From Acidimicrobiaceae bacterium (GTDB lineage: Bacteria > Actinomycetota > Acidimicrobiia > Acidimicrobiales > Bog-793), in assembly GCA_025464005.1 (NCBI GenBank), contig JAODBO010000062.1, forward strand, positions 1 to 64,000: a DNA stretch of 64,000 bases, written 5' to 3'. Below the pieces are notes generated by a model. That model was not told where the DNA came from and made no database searches. It saw nothing but the letters and a program-made list of their open reading frames with translations. Of the stretch, positions 54,672 to 63,644 are shown piece after piece. Each line of letters starts with the position of its first letter. Positions within the stretch are counted from its first letter, which is position 1. The translations under genes were made by a program, and so were the position numbers.

Positions 54672-55052
54672 TCAGTGCTTGCGCACCTTCTTCTTGCCGG
54701 CGACCGTCTTCTTCGGGCCCTTGCGCGTCCGTGCGTTGGTGTGCGTCCGCTGGCCGCGCACCGGCAGCCCGCGGCGGTGCCGCACGCCCTGGTAGGAGCC
54801 GATCTCCATCTTCCGCTTGATGTCCTGGGCGACGTCGCGCCGCAGGTCACCCTCGACCTTGAGGTGCTGGTCGACGTAGGCCCTGAGCCGCGCGACCTCC
54901 TCTTCGGTGAGGTCACGCACGCGGGTGTCGACGCTCACCTCGGCGGCCGCGCAGACCTGCTGCGAGGTCGTGCGGCCGATGCCGTAGATGTAGGTGAGCG
55001 CGATCTCGAGCCGCTTCTCGCGGGGGATGTCGACGCCGGAGATTCGTGCCAT
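54672..55052 (-). CDS. rpsM: 30S ribosomal protein S13
   Basis: 126 aa, starting [20 protein letters not shown] and ending in the basic [17 protein letters not shown] tail that contacts tRNA in the P site. It starts four bases after rpmJ. Confidence 0.97.
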   Translation of the reverse strand: MARISGVDIPREKRLEIALTYIYGIGRTTSQQVCAAAEVSVDTRVRDLTEEEVARLRAYVDQHLKVEGDLRRDVAQDIKRKMEIGSYQGVRHRRGLPVRGQRTHTNARTRKGPKKTVAGKKKVRKH

Positions 55053-55056
55053 ATCG

Positions 55057-55170
55057 CTAGCCCTGCCTCTGCTTGTGCTTAGGGTTCTCGCAGATCACCA
55101 TCACGCGTCCGTGGCGGCGGATGACCTTGCACTTCTCGCACATCGCCTTGACGCTCGGTTTTACCTTCAC
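55057..55170 (-). CDS. rpmJ: 50S ribosomal protein L36 (zinc form)
   Basis: 37 codons from the GTG at 55170. It begins [13 protein letters not shown] and has C11, C14, C27 and H32 as zinc ligands, the C+ form. It lies between infA and rpsM as usual. Confidence 0.96.
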   Translation of the reverse strand: MKVKPSVKAMCEKCKVIRRHGRVMVICENPKHKQRQG

Positions 55171-55296
55171 CGCACCTGTCCCCTGCCTAGTTCCCTGCCT
55201 GCCGCCGGCACGTCCGTCTGGACTGCCACCGGACGCCGCCTGCGGGCCGCTCGGTCACCGGCGCTGGACGATCCCGCCCAACCCGATGGCCACGAC

Positions 55297-55521
55297 CTAC
55301 TTGTACCTGTACGTAATCCGCCCACGACTCAGGTCGTAGGGAGTGATCTCGACCTGGACACGGTCTCCTGGGAGGATCCGGATGCGGTGCATGCGCATCT
55401 TCCCCGAGCTGTGCGCGAGCACCTTGTGGCCGTTCTCGAGCTCGACGCGGAACATCGCGTTCGGCAGCGGCTCGACGACCGTGCCCTCGAGCACGATCGC
55501 ATCCTCCTTCGGCTTGGGCAG
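55297..55521 (-). CDS. infA: Translation initiation factor IF-1; CTG start inferred
   Basis: 74 aa OB-fold protein if started at the CTG at 55521. AGGAGG lies five bases before that CTG, and the following codons give [19 protein letters not shown], the usual IF-1 N-terminus. The first ATG/GTG/TTG in the aligned frame is the GTG at 55494, which lies inside conserved sequence and would cut nine residues. IF-1 occupies the A site during initiation, so a weak start codon here could be autoregulatory, as known for infC with AUU. That regulation is inference only. Confidence 0.93.
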   Translation of the reverse strand: MPKPKEDAIVLEGTVVEPLPNAMFRVELENGHKVLAHSSGKMRMHRIRILPGDRVQVEITPYDLSRGRITYRYK

Positions 55522-55719
55522 GTCGACCTCCTCATAGAATCCCTGTGGTACTGCCCGGGGCCTCGCGCACCGGCCCGCCGACGCATTGGCGACAGCCTTC
55601 CGGTGCGGCGGAGAACGCCCCGCGCTGTCCTGGCCTCGATCCCGCTCGGCTGCTTACGCTGCTGGCGCGGGACACGCGACTGGACGGCCTCGGGGCTCGT
55701 GGTCCCGAGGCGAAGAGTG

Positions 55720-55725
55720 ATATTA
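55720..55725 (-). promoter_or_regulatory. Candidate infA -10 box
   Basis: TAATAT on the minus strand, an AT-rich hexamer 21 bases after the map stop, with GTGACC 18 bases upstream as a possible -35. It implies a leader of about 190 bases before infA; the 224-bp gap 55522-55745 holds no other gene. Confidence 0.45.
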
Positions 55726-55745
55726 GCAGCTCGCCGTGGTCACGG

Positions 55746-56486
55746 TCACGGGGCGGTCAGCACCTCCGGACCGTCCTCGGTGACGGCGATCGTGTGCTCG
55801 AAATGCGCGGAGAGCTCGCCGTCGGCGGTGATCACGCTCCAGCCGTCATCGAGCTCGATCGTATCGTAGGTCCCCACGTTCACCATCGGTTCGACCGCGA
55901 AGACGTTGCCGACCTTGAGCTTGGGGCCAGGACTGCCCGGCCAGTAGTTGGGGACCTGGGGCTCCTCGTGCATCGCCGTCCCGATCGCGTGGCCCACGTA
56001 CTTGCGCACCACGGCGAAGCCGGCGGCCTCGGCGGTCTGTTGGACAGCCCGGCCGATGTCGTGGAGGCGGTTCCCCGCGTGCATCTGGTCGATACCGGCC
56101 CAAAGCGATCGTTCGGTGACCTCGACGAGCTTGCGGGCGACCGCGCTGACCTCACCGACGGGGACCGTGTACGCGGCGTCGCCGTGATAGCCCTCGATGA
56201 TCGCTCCGCAGTCGACGGAAAGGATGTCCCCCTCCTGGATGACGTAGCCGCCCGGGATCCCGTGCACGATCATCTCGTTGGGAGATGTGCAGATCACCCC
56301 GGGGAAGCCGTGGTAGTTCAAGAAGTTCGACCTCGCCCCGCGGCGTTCGATGACCTCGCGGGCGACAGCGTCGACGTCGAGCGTGGTGACGCCGGGGCGT
56401 ACGGCTGCCCGCGTCTTCTCGATGATCTCCGCGACCACCCTGCCGGCTTTGCGCATCTTCGCTATCTCGTCGGCGGACCGGATCAT
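55746..56486 (-). CDS. map: Type I methionine aminopeptidase
   Basis: 246 aa pita-bread metallopeptidase that removes initiator Met. Metal-site segments include DCGAIIEGYHGDAA with two Asp, GHAIGTAMHEEP, and the late Glu residues in AVEPMV and HFEHTIAVTEDGPE. The ATG at 56486 overlaps the adk stop (ATGA). Order secY-adk-map-infA is canonical. Confidence 0.96.
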   Translation of the reverse strand: MIRSADEIAKMRKAGRVVAEIIEKTRAAVRPGVTTLDVDAVAREVIERRGARSNFLNYHGFPGVICTSPNEMIVHGIPGGYVIQEGDILSVDCGAIIEGYHGDAAYTVPVGEVSAVARKLVEVTERSLWAGIDQMHAGNRLHDIGRAVQQTAEAAGFAVVRKYVGHAIGTAMHEEPQVPNYWPGSPGPKLKVGNVFAVEPMVNVGTYDTIELDDGWSVITADGELSAHFEHTIAVTEDGPEVLTAP

Positions 56487-57163
56487 GACCACGCCCCCGC
56501 CCGAGGCTGGCGGCGCTCGTCGACGGCCTTGACGAGCCGGTCGGACACGGCATCCGCCGGTCCGTCGCCGCGAACGGCGGCAAGCTTGCCGGTCTTGCGG
56601 AAACGGGAAATGAGTGGCGCCGTCTGCTTCTCGTACAGGTCCAACCGTCGCTTGATCGCCGCCTCCGTGTCGTCCTCGCGCTGGACGACCTCCCCGCCGC
56701 AGATGTCGCAGATCCAGCCGACGCGAGGCGGGGTGCCGACCGAGTAGTTCTCCCCGCAGTCGATGCAGACGCGGCGGCTCGCGAGGCGCCGGAGCACGAT
56801 GTGGGTGGAGACCACGAGATTCAGCACGATGTCGAGACCGGCCGGCGCGAGCAGCTCGTCGAGCAGGTCGGCCTGGTTGACCGTCCGGGGAAAGCCGTCG
56901 AGCACGAAGCCGCGCTCCTTGGTGTCGTCCTGGTCGAGGCGGTCGCCCACCATCTTCATGAGCACCTCGTCGGGTACGAGCTCGCCTGAGTCCATGTAGC
57001 GCCGCGCCTCCTCGCCGAGCGGTGTGCGCTTCTTCACCGCGGCGCGCAGCATGTCGCCCGTCGCGATGTGCGGGATGACGTAGTGGCGCGAAAGACGGAC
57101 GCACTGCGTCCCCTTCCCCGCCCCCTGCTTTCCGAGGACGATCAGCCGCGCACCAGGTACCAC
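56483..57163 (-). CDS. adk: Adenylate kinase (zinc-LID)
   Basis: 226 aa. The P-loop is GKQGAGKGT (11-19), with Lys-Gln in place of the usual Pro-Pro. The AMP-site ATGDMLR (34-40) and DGFPRT (89-94) are normal, and C133, C136, C152 and C155 form a structural zinc site in the LID. It balances ATP, ADP and AMP. The GTG start directly abuts the secY stop. Confidence 0.96.
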   Translation of the reverse strand: MVPGARLIVLGKQGAGKGTQCVRLSRHYVIPHIATGDMLRAAVKKRTPLGEEARRYMDSGELVPDEVLMKMVGDRLDQDDTKERGFVLDGFPRTVNQADLLDELLAPAGLDIVLNLVVSTHIVLRRLASRRVCIDCGENYSVGTPPRVGWICDICGGEVVQREDDTEAAIKRRLDLYEKQTAPLISRFRKTGKLAAVRGDGPADAVSDRLVKAVDERRQPRAGAWS

Positions 57164-58459
57164 CTAGCGGAGGAAGCCCTCGTAGTTTCGCATCGTCAGC
57201 TGGCTGTCGATCTGCTTGTTGGTCTCCAGGGCGACACCCACGCTGATGAGCAGGGTGGTGCCGAAGAAGGGGATCGACGTGATGTGCCACGCGGAAAGAA
57301 GGACCGAGGGCACGAGCGCAACGCCTGCGAGGAAGAGCGAGCCGGGAAGCGTGATCCTGTTCAAGATGCGCGAGAGATAGGTCTCCGTCGGAGGGCCGGG
57401 CCGGATGCCCGGGATATAACCGCCCTGCTTGCGGATCGTGTCCGCCTGTTGATAGGGGTCGAAGCTCACCTGGACGTAGAAGAAGGTGAACACGACGATG
57501 AAGAGCCCGTAGAGGAACAGGTAGACGCCACCGGTCGGGCTGTAGAGGTTCGCCTGGATCCAGGCACGGACGCCTCTCCACGGGATGATCGTCGCCACCA
57601 GCACCGGGATGTACAACAGCGAGCTGGCGAAGATGATCGGGATGACACCGGCCTGGTTGACCTTGAGCGGGATGTAGGTGCTCTGGCCCCCGTACATGCG
57701 GCGACCTTGGACCCGCTTGGCGAAGGTGACCGGGATGCGGCGCTGGCCCTGCTCGACGAAGACGATGGCCACCAGCAGGCAGACGCTCACGAAGCCGATG
57801 ATGATGAGGCCGGCCCACCCCTTGTCGCTCTTGATGAGGGTGACGTCGAGGGGCAGCGTCGCTACGACGTTGGCGAAGATGATGATCGACATCCCCTGGC
57901 CGATGCCGCGCTGGGTGATCAGCTCGCCGAGCCACATGACGAACGCGGTGCCTGCCGTGAAGGTGAGGATGATGAACAGCACGTGGGGGACGGTGAAGTC
58001 CGGGATGAGGTCGGCACTCGAGCTCGACGTGCCGCCGAAGAGCTGACCCGAGCGGAGCAGGAACACGAGTCCCGACGACTGCATGAGGGCGAGCGCGATC
58101 GTGAGGTACCGGGTCGTCTGGGTGAGCTTTCGCTGACCGACGGCGCCCTGCTCGCGCCACTCGGCGAACTTCGGGATGACCGTCCCGAGCAGCTGCACGA
58201 TGATCGACGAGGTGATGTAAGGCATGATCCCGAGCCCGAGGATCGCGGCGCGGGCGAGCGCACCGCCGGAGAACAGGTCGAGGTAGCCGAGGATCCCGGT
58301 GCCTTGCGATTGGGCCGTGATGCTGTGGATCCGCGCGTAGCTGACGCCGGGCACCGGGATGTTGGCGCCGAGCTGGTAGATCGCGACCACGAGGAGCGTG
58401 AAAAGCACCTTGTTGCGCAGGTCCGCGACCCGGACGATGTTCCTCACGCTGCCGAGCAC
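57164..58459 (-). CDS. secY: Protein translocase subunit SecY
   Basis: 431 aa with ten membrane segments, the pore of the Sec translocon. The start is the GTG at 58459 because GGGGAGG precedes it and the protein then begins with the usual amphipathic SVRNIVRVADLRNKVLFTL. A GTG at 58486 adds nine residues that overlap that ribosome-binding site. An 87-bp gap separates it from rplO. Confidence 0.96.
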   Translation of the reverse strand: MLGSVRNIVRVADLRNKVLFTLLVVAIYQLGANIPVPGVSYARIHSITAQSQGTGILGYLDLFSGGALARAAILGLGIMPYITSSIIVQLLGTVIPKFAEWREQGAVGQRKLTQTTRYLTIALALMQSSGLVFLLRSGQLFGGTSSSSADLIPDFTVPHVLFIILTFTAGTAFVMWLGELITQRGIGQGMSIIIFANVVATLPLDVTLIKSDKGWAGLIIIGFVSVCLLVAIVFVEQGQRRIPVTFAKRVQGRRMYGGQSTYIPLKVNQAGVIPIIFASSLLYIPVLVATIIPWRGVRAWIQANLYSPTGGVYLFLYGLFIVVFTFFYVQVSFDPYQQADTIRKQGGYIPGIRPGPPTETYLSRILNRITLPGSLFLAGVALVPSVLLSAWHITSIPFFGTTLLISVGVALETNKQIDSQLTMRNYEGFLR

Positions 58460-58546
58460 GTCACCTCCCCTGGGACTGACGGACACGCTCCCGTGCGTCG
58501 ATCGAAACGGCGGATCGCGCCGATCGATCCCGCGAGCGGAGCAAGG

Positions 58547-59035
58547 CTACCGGTTGGCGAGCGCGTTCCCCCGCACAGGGGGGCGGCGGTCGCCGTAGGG
58601 CGACGCCACGACGGTAGCGGTGCCTCCCGCCTGCTCGATCGCGCTCTTCGCGCTCGCCGAGAAGGCGTGGGCGTGGACGTTCAGCTTCCGGGACAGCTCG
58701 CCCCGACCCAGCACCTTGACGAGGCCCTTGTGGTGGACGATCCCTGCCGCCTGGAGGCTCGCCGGAGTGATCTCGGTCATCTCGAGGGCCTCGAGGACGT
58801 CGACGTTGACGACGTTGTACTCGATGCGGAACGGGTTGGCGAAGCCGCGCAGCTTGGGGATCCGCTGGGTCAGCGGGAGCTGACCACCTTCGAACCCAGG
58901 CTTGACGGTGTTGCGCGCCTTCTGACCCTTCGTGCCGCGGCCCGCGGTCTTGCCGCCCTTGCCACCCGTCCCTCGTCCCACCCGCCGCCGGGCCTTGTGG
59001 GCCCCCGGTGCCGGTGCGAGCTCGTGCAGCTCCAT
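58547..59035 (-). CDS. rplO: 50S ribosomal protein L15
   Basis: 162 aa. The Gly-rich [20 protein letters not shown] segment and FEGGQLPL are diagnostic. The C-terminal 15 residues are a Pro/Arg extension. The ATG shares one base with the rpmD stop (TGATG). Confidence 0.96.
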   Translation of the reverse strand: MELHELAPAPGAHKARRRVGRGTGGKGGKTAGRGTKGQKARNTVKPGFEGGQLPLTQRIPKLRGFANPFRIEYNVVNVDVLEALEMTEITPASLQAAGIVHHKGLVKVLGRGELSRKLNVHAHAFSASAKSAIEQAGGTATVVASPYGDRRPPVRGNALANR

Positions 59036-59325
59036 CAGGCTGTTCCTTCCTGGCTAGCGCCGTGCGCGTCGCTTCGACGGGAACGGCCGCTCGTGTAGTT
59101 CTCGAGATCGGATGCCGCAGCTGGCTCGATCGTCACGAGATGCGGCACACGTGCGAGCATGCCACGGATCTCCGGCCGATCGGGCAGCAGGCTCGACTGG
59201 CCGATCTTGCGCAGGCCGAGTGCCCGGAGCGTGCCCCGGTGCTTCGGCTTCGTGCCGATGCCCGACTTCACCTGCGTGACGATGAGCGCGCCTGCCTCGT
59301 CGGCAACCGGCTTCTTGGCGGCCAT
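59035..59325 (-). CDS. rpmD: 50S ribosomal protein L30 with C-terminal extension
   Basis: 96 aa. The L30 core (about 14-69) has [20 protein letters not shown]; the last 27 residues are a Ser/Arg/Glu-rich tail absent from most 60-residue L30 proteins. The ATG at 59325 was chosen from homology; the longer frame is a shadow of rpsE. Confidence 0.93.
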   Translation of the reverse strand: MAAKKPVADEAGALIVTQVKSGIGTKPKHRGTLRALGLRKIGQSSLLPDRPEIRGMLARVPHLVTIEPAAASDLENYTSGRSRRSDAHGASQEGTA

Positions 59326-59326
59326 G

Positions 59327-59875
59327 TCAGCGTGCCTCCGCCGCGAGACGAGTCGCGTTGCGTCGCTCGTCGTAGGCTCGGAGCACTCCCGCCGGCGTGA
59401 CCTCTTCGGGGGTCTTGCCGCGGAGCCGGGCGACCTCGTCCGGGCGCCGCAGTGCACGCAGGCCCGCGATCGTGGCGTGCGCCACGTTGATCGCGTTGGA
59501 CGTGCCGAGCGACTTCGCGACGATGTCGTGGATCCCGGCCATCTCGAGGATGGCGCGCGCCGCACCGCCGGCGATGACGCCTGTACCGGGAGCTGCCGGC
59601 TTCAGCAGGATCTTTCCGGCGCCGGCGGAGCCGAGGACCGGGTGGGTGATCGTCGAGCCGGCGAGGGGAACCTCGAAGAGGTTCTTCTTCGCTTCGTCGA
59701 TGCCCTTCTGGACCGCGAGCCCGGCTTCCTTGGCCTTGCCGTAGCCCAGGCCGACCCGGCCCTGGCCGTCGCCGATCACCATGAGCGCGGTGAAGGAGAA
59801 CCGACGACCGCCCTTGACGACCTTCGCGACGCGGTTGACCTTGATCGTCCGCTCTTCGTACTGCGTTTCGGCCAT
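59327..59875 (-). CDS. rpsE: 30S ribosomal protein S5
   Basis: 182 aa. The double-stranded-RNA-binding [20 protein letters not shown] region and [21 protein letters not shown] are diagnostic. It has a helicase-like role at the mRNA entry. It starts two bases after the rplR stop and ends one base before rpmD. Confidence 0.97.
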   Translation of the reverse strand: MAETQYEERTIKVNRVAKVVKGGRRFSFTALMVIGDGQGRVGLGYGKAKEAGLAVQKGIDEAKKNLFEVPLAGSTITHPVLGSAGAGKILLKPAAPGTGVIAGGAARAILEMAGIHDIVAKSLGTSNAINVAHATIAGLRALRRPDEVARLRGKTPEEVTPAGVLRAYDERRNATRLAAEAR

Positions 59876-59877
59876 CG

Positions 59878-60240
59878 TCAGAACTCCAATCCCGCTTCGC
59901 GGGCTGCGTCGGCAAGTGCGGCGACCCTGCCGTGGTAGCGCGAGCCGCCGCGGTCGAACACGACCTTCTCGATGCCCTTCTCGCGGGCCCGGGCGGCGAC
60001 GAGGCGGCCGACCTCGGCAGCCGCAGCGGCGTTGCCGGTCGCGCCTGCGCGAAGCGACGCTTCGACGGTCGACGCGGCCGCGAGCGTGTGGCCCGCGACG
60101 TCGTCGATCACCTGGGCCACGATGTGGCGGTTGGAGCGGAACACCGCGAGGCGGGGCCGCTCCGGGGTCCCGGAGACCTTGACGCGGACTCGCTGGTGGC
60201 GGCGCGTACGCAGCCGGTGGAGCGATGCAGCGTTAGCCAT
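59878..60240 (-). CDS. rplR: 50S ribosomal protein L18
   Basis: 120 aa 5S-rRNA-binding protein, with [21 protein letters not shown] and the C-terminal [20 protein letters not shown]. Two bases separate it from the rplF stop. Confidence 0.97.
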   Translation of the reverse strand: MANAASLHRLRTRRHQRVRVKVSGTPERPRLAVFRSNRHIVAQVIDDVAGHTLAAASTVEASLRAGATGNAAAAAEVGRLVAARAREKGIEKVVFDRGGSRYHGRVAALADAAREAGLEF

Positions 60241-60242
60241 GG

Positions 60243-60788
60243 CTACTTACCAGCCTTCCCAGCCTTGCGAAGCACGACCTCGCCGGCGTAGCGCACGCCC
60301 TTGCCCTTGTAGGGCTCGGGCTTGCGGAGCTTCCTGATGTCGGCCGCGACCTGGCCGACCTTCTCCTTGTCGATGCCGCGCACCGTGATCCGGGTCGGAG
60401 CCGGGACCTCGAAGCTGATGCCCTCCGGCGCGTCGACGACGACCGGGTGGCTGAACCCGAGCGCGAGCTCGAGCTGGCTCGGACCCTTGGCGATCGCGCG
60501 ATAGCCGACGCCGACGATCTCGAGGTCTTTGGCGAAACCGTCGGTGACACCGAGGACCATGTTGGCGACGAGCGTTCTCGTGAGACCGTGCAGGGCACGG
60601 CTCATCCGTTCGTCGTTGGGGCGCTCCACGATGACAGCCTTCGTCTCGTCGTCCCGGCGCAGCGAAATCCGCGAATGGATCTCACGCTCGAGGCTCCCCT
60701 TCGGGCCTCGCACGACGACTCGTGAGTCACCGAGGTCGACCTCCACCCCGGAGGGCACCGGAATCGGCACGCGTCCGATGCGTGACAT
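60243..60788 (-). CDS. rplF: 50S ribosomal protein L6
   Basis: 181 aa with [14 protein letters not shown] at the start and [16 protein letters not shown] near the end. It binds near the GTPase centre of the 50S subunit. A 27-bp gap separates it from rpsH. Confidence 0.97.
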   Translation of the reverse strand: MSRIGRVPIPVPSGVEVDLGDSRVVVRGPKGSLEREIHSRISLRRDDETKAVIVERPNDERMSRALHGLTRTLVANMVLGVTDGFAKDLEIVGVGYRAIAKGPSQLELALGFSHPVVVDAPEGISFEVPAPTRITVRGIDKEKVGQVAADIRKLRKPEPYKGKGVRYAGEVVLRKAGKAGK

Positions 60789-60815
60789 CAGCGCACCACC
60801 TCGTTCACTCGGGGC

Positions 60816-61220
60816 TCACCAGACATAACAGAGCACCTCCCCGCCGACGCGATGCTGACGCGCCTCGCGGTCGGTCATCAGGCCCTTGCTCGTCGAGAGC
60901 ACCGCCACGCCCAGGCCACCAAGGACACGCGGCAACTTGTCGGCCGCCACGTAGACCCGGAGTCCCGGGGTCGAGACGCGCTTCAGGCCGGCGATGGCCC
61001 GCAGACGCTCGGTCGTGTACTTCATCTGGATCTCGAGCACCGAGCCAGGACGCGCCGGGTCCTCGGTCATCTCGAACCCCGAGATGTAGCCCTCGCGCTC
61101 CAGGATCTTGGCTAGCGAGATCTTCAACTTCGAGCCAGGCATGCGCACGCTGTCGTGCATCGCAACATTGGCGTTGCGAACCCGCGTGAGCATGTCCGCG
61201 ATCGGGTCGGTCATCGTCAT
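60816..61220 (-). CDS. rpsH: 30S ribosomal protein S8
   Basis: 134 aa, with [14 protein letters not shown] at the start and [26 protein letters not shown] at the end. It binds 16S rRNA helix 21 and represses spc operons in enterics. Confidence 0.97.
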   Translation of the reverse strand: MTMTDPIADMLTRVRNANVAMHDSVRMPGSKLKISLAKILEREGYISGFEMTEDPARPGSVLEIQMKYTTERLRAIAGLKRVSTPGLRVYVAADKLPRVLGGLGVAVLSTSKGLMTDREARQHRVGGEVLCYVW

Positions 61221-61236
61221 CTTTGATCGCCCCCTC

Positions 61237-61422
61237 TCACCAGCTGGCCTTGGTGACGCCGGGCACTTCGCCGGCGTGTACGAGCTCGCGCAGACAGATA
61301 CGGCAGAGCCCGAAGCGGCGGTACACGGCCTTGGGCCGGCCGCAGCGCCGGCAACGGGTGTAGCCGCGCACCTTGTACTTGGGCTTGCGCTGCTGCTTCT
61401 CGATGAGTGCCTTCTTCGCCAT
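61237..61422 (-). CDS. rpsN: 30S ribosomal protein S14 type Z
   Basis: 61 aa zinc form with C24, C27, C40 and C43. The ATG at 61422 gives the usual AKKALIEKQ start. Confidence 0.97.
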   Translation of the reverse strand: MAKKALIEKQQRKPKYKVRGYTRCRRCGRPKAVYRRFGLCRICLRELVHAGEVPGVTKASW

Positions 61423-61429
61423 CGGTCGC

Positions 61430-62008
61430 CTACTGCCCTTCGCGTCTGAACGGAAAGCCGAAGGCGTCGAGCAGAGCCCGGCCCTCGGCATCGGTACGAG
61501 CCGTCGTCACTAGCGTGATGTCCATCCCGCGGGTCGAGTCGACCTTGTCGTACTCGATCTCGGGGAAGATCAGCTGCTCGGTGACGCCGAACGTGTAGTT
61601 GCCGTGCCCGTCGAACGAACGGGAGGGAAGTCCGCGAAAGTCACGGATCCGCGGGATCGCCAGGCTGATCAAGCGGTCGAGGAACTCCCACATGCGGTCG
61701 CCGCGCAGCGTCACCATGCAACCGATCGCGTTGCCCTCGCGGAGCTTGAACGAGGCGATCGACTTGCGGGCCTTGGTCACCACCGGCTGCTGACCGGTGA
61801 TGGTCCCGAGGTCCCGGACCGCGCCGTCGAGCAGCGACTGCTGCTGGGTGGCGCGGCCGACACCGATGTTCACGACGATCTTCTCGAAGCGCGGCACTTC
61901 CATGATGTTGCCGAGGCCGAGCTCGCTCGCGAGCTGCGCGCGGATCTCGCTGTCGTAGCGCTGCTTCAGCCGTGGTCGCTCCACGGCAGCGCCTGTCACG
62001 CCGGTCAC
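61430..62008 (-). CDS. rplE: 50S ribosomal protein L5
   Basis: 192 aa 5S-rRNA-binding protein. [18 protein letters not shown] and [19 protein letters not shown] are diagnostic. GTG at 62008 overlaps the rplX stop (GTGA). Confidence 0.97.
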   Translation of the reverse strand: MTGVTGAAVERPRLKQRYDSEIRAQLASELGLGNIMEVPRFEKIVVNIGVGRATQQQSLLDGAVRDLGTITGQQPVVTKARKSIASFKLREGNAIGCMVTLRGDRMWEFLDRLISLAIPRIRDFRGLPSRSFDGHGNYTFGVTEQLIFPEIEYDKVDSTRGMDITLVTTARTDAEGRALLDAFGFPFRREGQ

Positions 62009-62310
62009 AGGTCACCACCGCACTTGCGACAGACACGGACCTTGTTGCCGTCCTCGTCGAAGCGGTAGCCGACACGTGAGGGCCCACAGTTCGAGCAGAG
62101 GATCGCGACCGAGGCGACGTGCATCGGCATGTCCTTGTCGATGATCCCGCCCTGGGTCGTAGCCCGCGTCGCGCGGGTGTGACGCTTCGCGATGTTGACG
62201 CCGGAGACGATCACCTTGCGCTCGGCCGGCATGGCGCGAATGACCTCGCCGGTCTTGCCCCGGTCCTTGCCGGAGAGCACCTGCACGCGGTCGCCCTTGT
62301 GGATCTTCAT
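62005..62310 (-). CDS. rplX: 50S ribosomal protein L24 with zinc ribbon
   Basis: 101 aa. The KOW motif ([18 protein letters not shown], 6-23) is followed by a C-terminal C72, C75, C94 and C97 zinc-ribbon pattern. It is an early 23S assembly protein. It directly abuts rplN. Confidence 0.96.
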   Translation of the reverse strand: MKIHKGDRVQVLSGKDRGKTGEVIRAMPAERKVIVSGVNIAKRHTRATRATTQGGIIDKDMPMHVASVAILCSNCGPSRVGYRFDEDGNKVRVCRKCGGDL

Positions 62311-62679
62311 CTAGATCACCTCCGGAGCGAGGCTGACGATGCGCATGAAGCGCTTGTCACGCAGCTCGCGACCCACCGGGCCGAAGATGCGCGTGCCTCG
62401 CGGCTGCAACTGGTCGTTGATGAGCACCGCCGCGTTCTCGTCGAAGCGGATGTAGCTGCCGTCGGGACGGCGCTTCTCCTTCTTCGCACGCACGACGACG
62501 CACCTCACGACGTCACCTTTCTTGACTGCGGCACCCGGTACGGCGTCCTTCACCGTCGCGATGAAGACGTCACCGATGCGGGCGTAGCGGCGCCGTGACC
62601 CCCCGAGCACCTTGATGCACAGGACTTCCTTGGCGCCGGAGTTGTCCGCGACCCTGAGTCGCGACTCCTGCTGGATCAT
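62311..62679 (-). CDS. rplN: 50S ribosomal protein L14
   Basis: 122 aa starting [21 protein letters not shown], diagnostic for L14. Its start overlaps the rpsQ stop by four bases. Confidence 0.98.
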   Translation of the reverse strand: MIQQESRLRVADNSGAKEVLCIKVLGGSRRRYARIGDVFIATVKDAVPGAAVKKGDVVRCVVVRAKKEKRRPDGSYIRFDENAAVLINDQLQPRGTRIFGPVGRELRDKRFMRIVSLAPEVI

Positions 62680-62966
62680 CGGGCACGCTCCAGGACCTCG
62701 ACGAGACGCCAGCGCTTCAGCTTCGACAGCGGGCGGGTCTCGGAGACCCGTACCCGGTCGCCGACCTGCGCGACGTTCTCCTGGTCGTGGACGTACAGCC
62801 GCTTCGTACGCTGCACCGTCTTCGCGTAGCGGGCATGACGCACCCGCTCCACGACCGCGACGACGGCGGTCTTGTCCATTGCGCTCGAGACGACCGTGCC
62901 CTCCCGCTCTTTGCGGTGGTCCTCACGGGCGGCCTCTACGGCGGCGGTCTTGTCGGCGTCGGCCAT
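62676..62966 (-). CDS. rpsQ: 30S ribosomal protein S17
   Basis: 96 aa. [20 protein letters not shown] and [19 protein letters not shown] are typical. About 18 charged residues precede the core. The ATG shares one base with the rpmC stop. Confidence 0.96.
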   Translation of the reverse strand: MADADKTAAVEAAREDHRKEREGTVVSSAMDKTAVVAVVERVRHARYAKTVQRTKRLYVHDQENVAQVGDRVRVSETRPLSKLKRWRLVEVLERAR

Positions 62967-63205
62967 CAGTCCTCTGTCCTCTCGCCGCGAGCTCCCCGCA
63001 CGGCCTCATGGTTGCCCGAGGTGCGCTCCACCTCGAGCGTGATGATCCGCGCGATCTCCTTGCGGACCTGACCGATACGGCTGATGTTGTCCAGCCTGCC
63101 GGTGGCGAGCTGGAACCTCAGGTTGAACAGCTCCTTGCGGGCCTCCGCGAGGCGGTCGCCCAGCTCGTCGCTCTCGAGCTCGCGCAACTCCACGGCCTTG
63201 GTCAT
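62966..63205 (-). CDS. rpmC: 50S ribosomal protein L29
   Basis: 79 aa helical hairpin protein at the exit tunnel, with [16 protein letters not shown]. It is slightly long owing to a charged C-terminal tail. The ATG at 63205 overlaps the rplP stop (ATGA). Confidence 0.96.
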   Translation of the reverse strand: MTKAVELRELESDELGDRLAEARKELFNLRFQLATGRLDNISRIGQVRKEIARIITLEVERTSGNHEAVRGARGERTED

Positions 63206-63642
63206 TGGACCTGCACCTCGGACTCGGAGCCGACACCCGGCCGGACGACGAAGCGGGCCTTGATCGGCAGCTTCTGGATAGCGCGCTCCATGGCGCCGCG
63301 CGCGAGCTGCTCGTCCACGCCGGCAAGCTCGAACAGGATCCGTCCCGGCCGCACGACCGCCACCCACCGCTCCGGATTGCCCTTTCCCGAGCCCATGCGG
63401 GTCTCGGCTGGCTTCTCGGTGACCGGCTTGTCCGGGAAGACCCGGATCCACACCTTGCCGCCTCGGCGCACGTAGCGGGTCATGGCGATACGAGCGGCCT
63501 CGATCTGGCGCGCGGTGATCCATCCCGGCTCCAGCGCCTGGATGCCGTAGTCGCCGAAGTCGACCGTCTGGCCACCCTTGGCGGCGCCGGTGAGCCGGCC
63601 GCGGTGCTGCTTGCGGTGCTTGACCTTGCGGGGCATCAGCAT
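63202..63642 (-). CDS. rplP: 50S ribosomal protein L16
   Basis: 146 aa from ATG 63642, or 144 from the ATG two codons later (MPRKVKHRK, the more usual start). [33 protein letters not shown] sequence is diagnostic. It lies near the A-site tRNA. Confidence 0.96.
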   Translation of the reverse strand: MLMPRKVKHRKQHRGRLTGAAKGGQTVDFGDYGIQALEPGWITARQIEAARIAMTRYVRRGGKVWIRVFPDKPVTEKPAETRMGSGKGNPERWVAVVRPGRILFELAGVDEQLARGAMERAIQKLPIKARFVVRPGVGSESEVQVQ

Positions 63643-63644
63643 GG

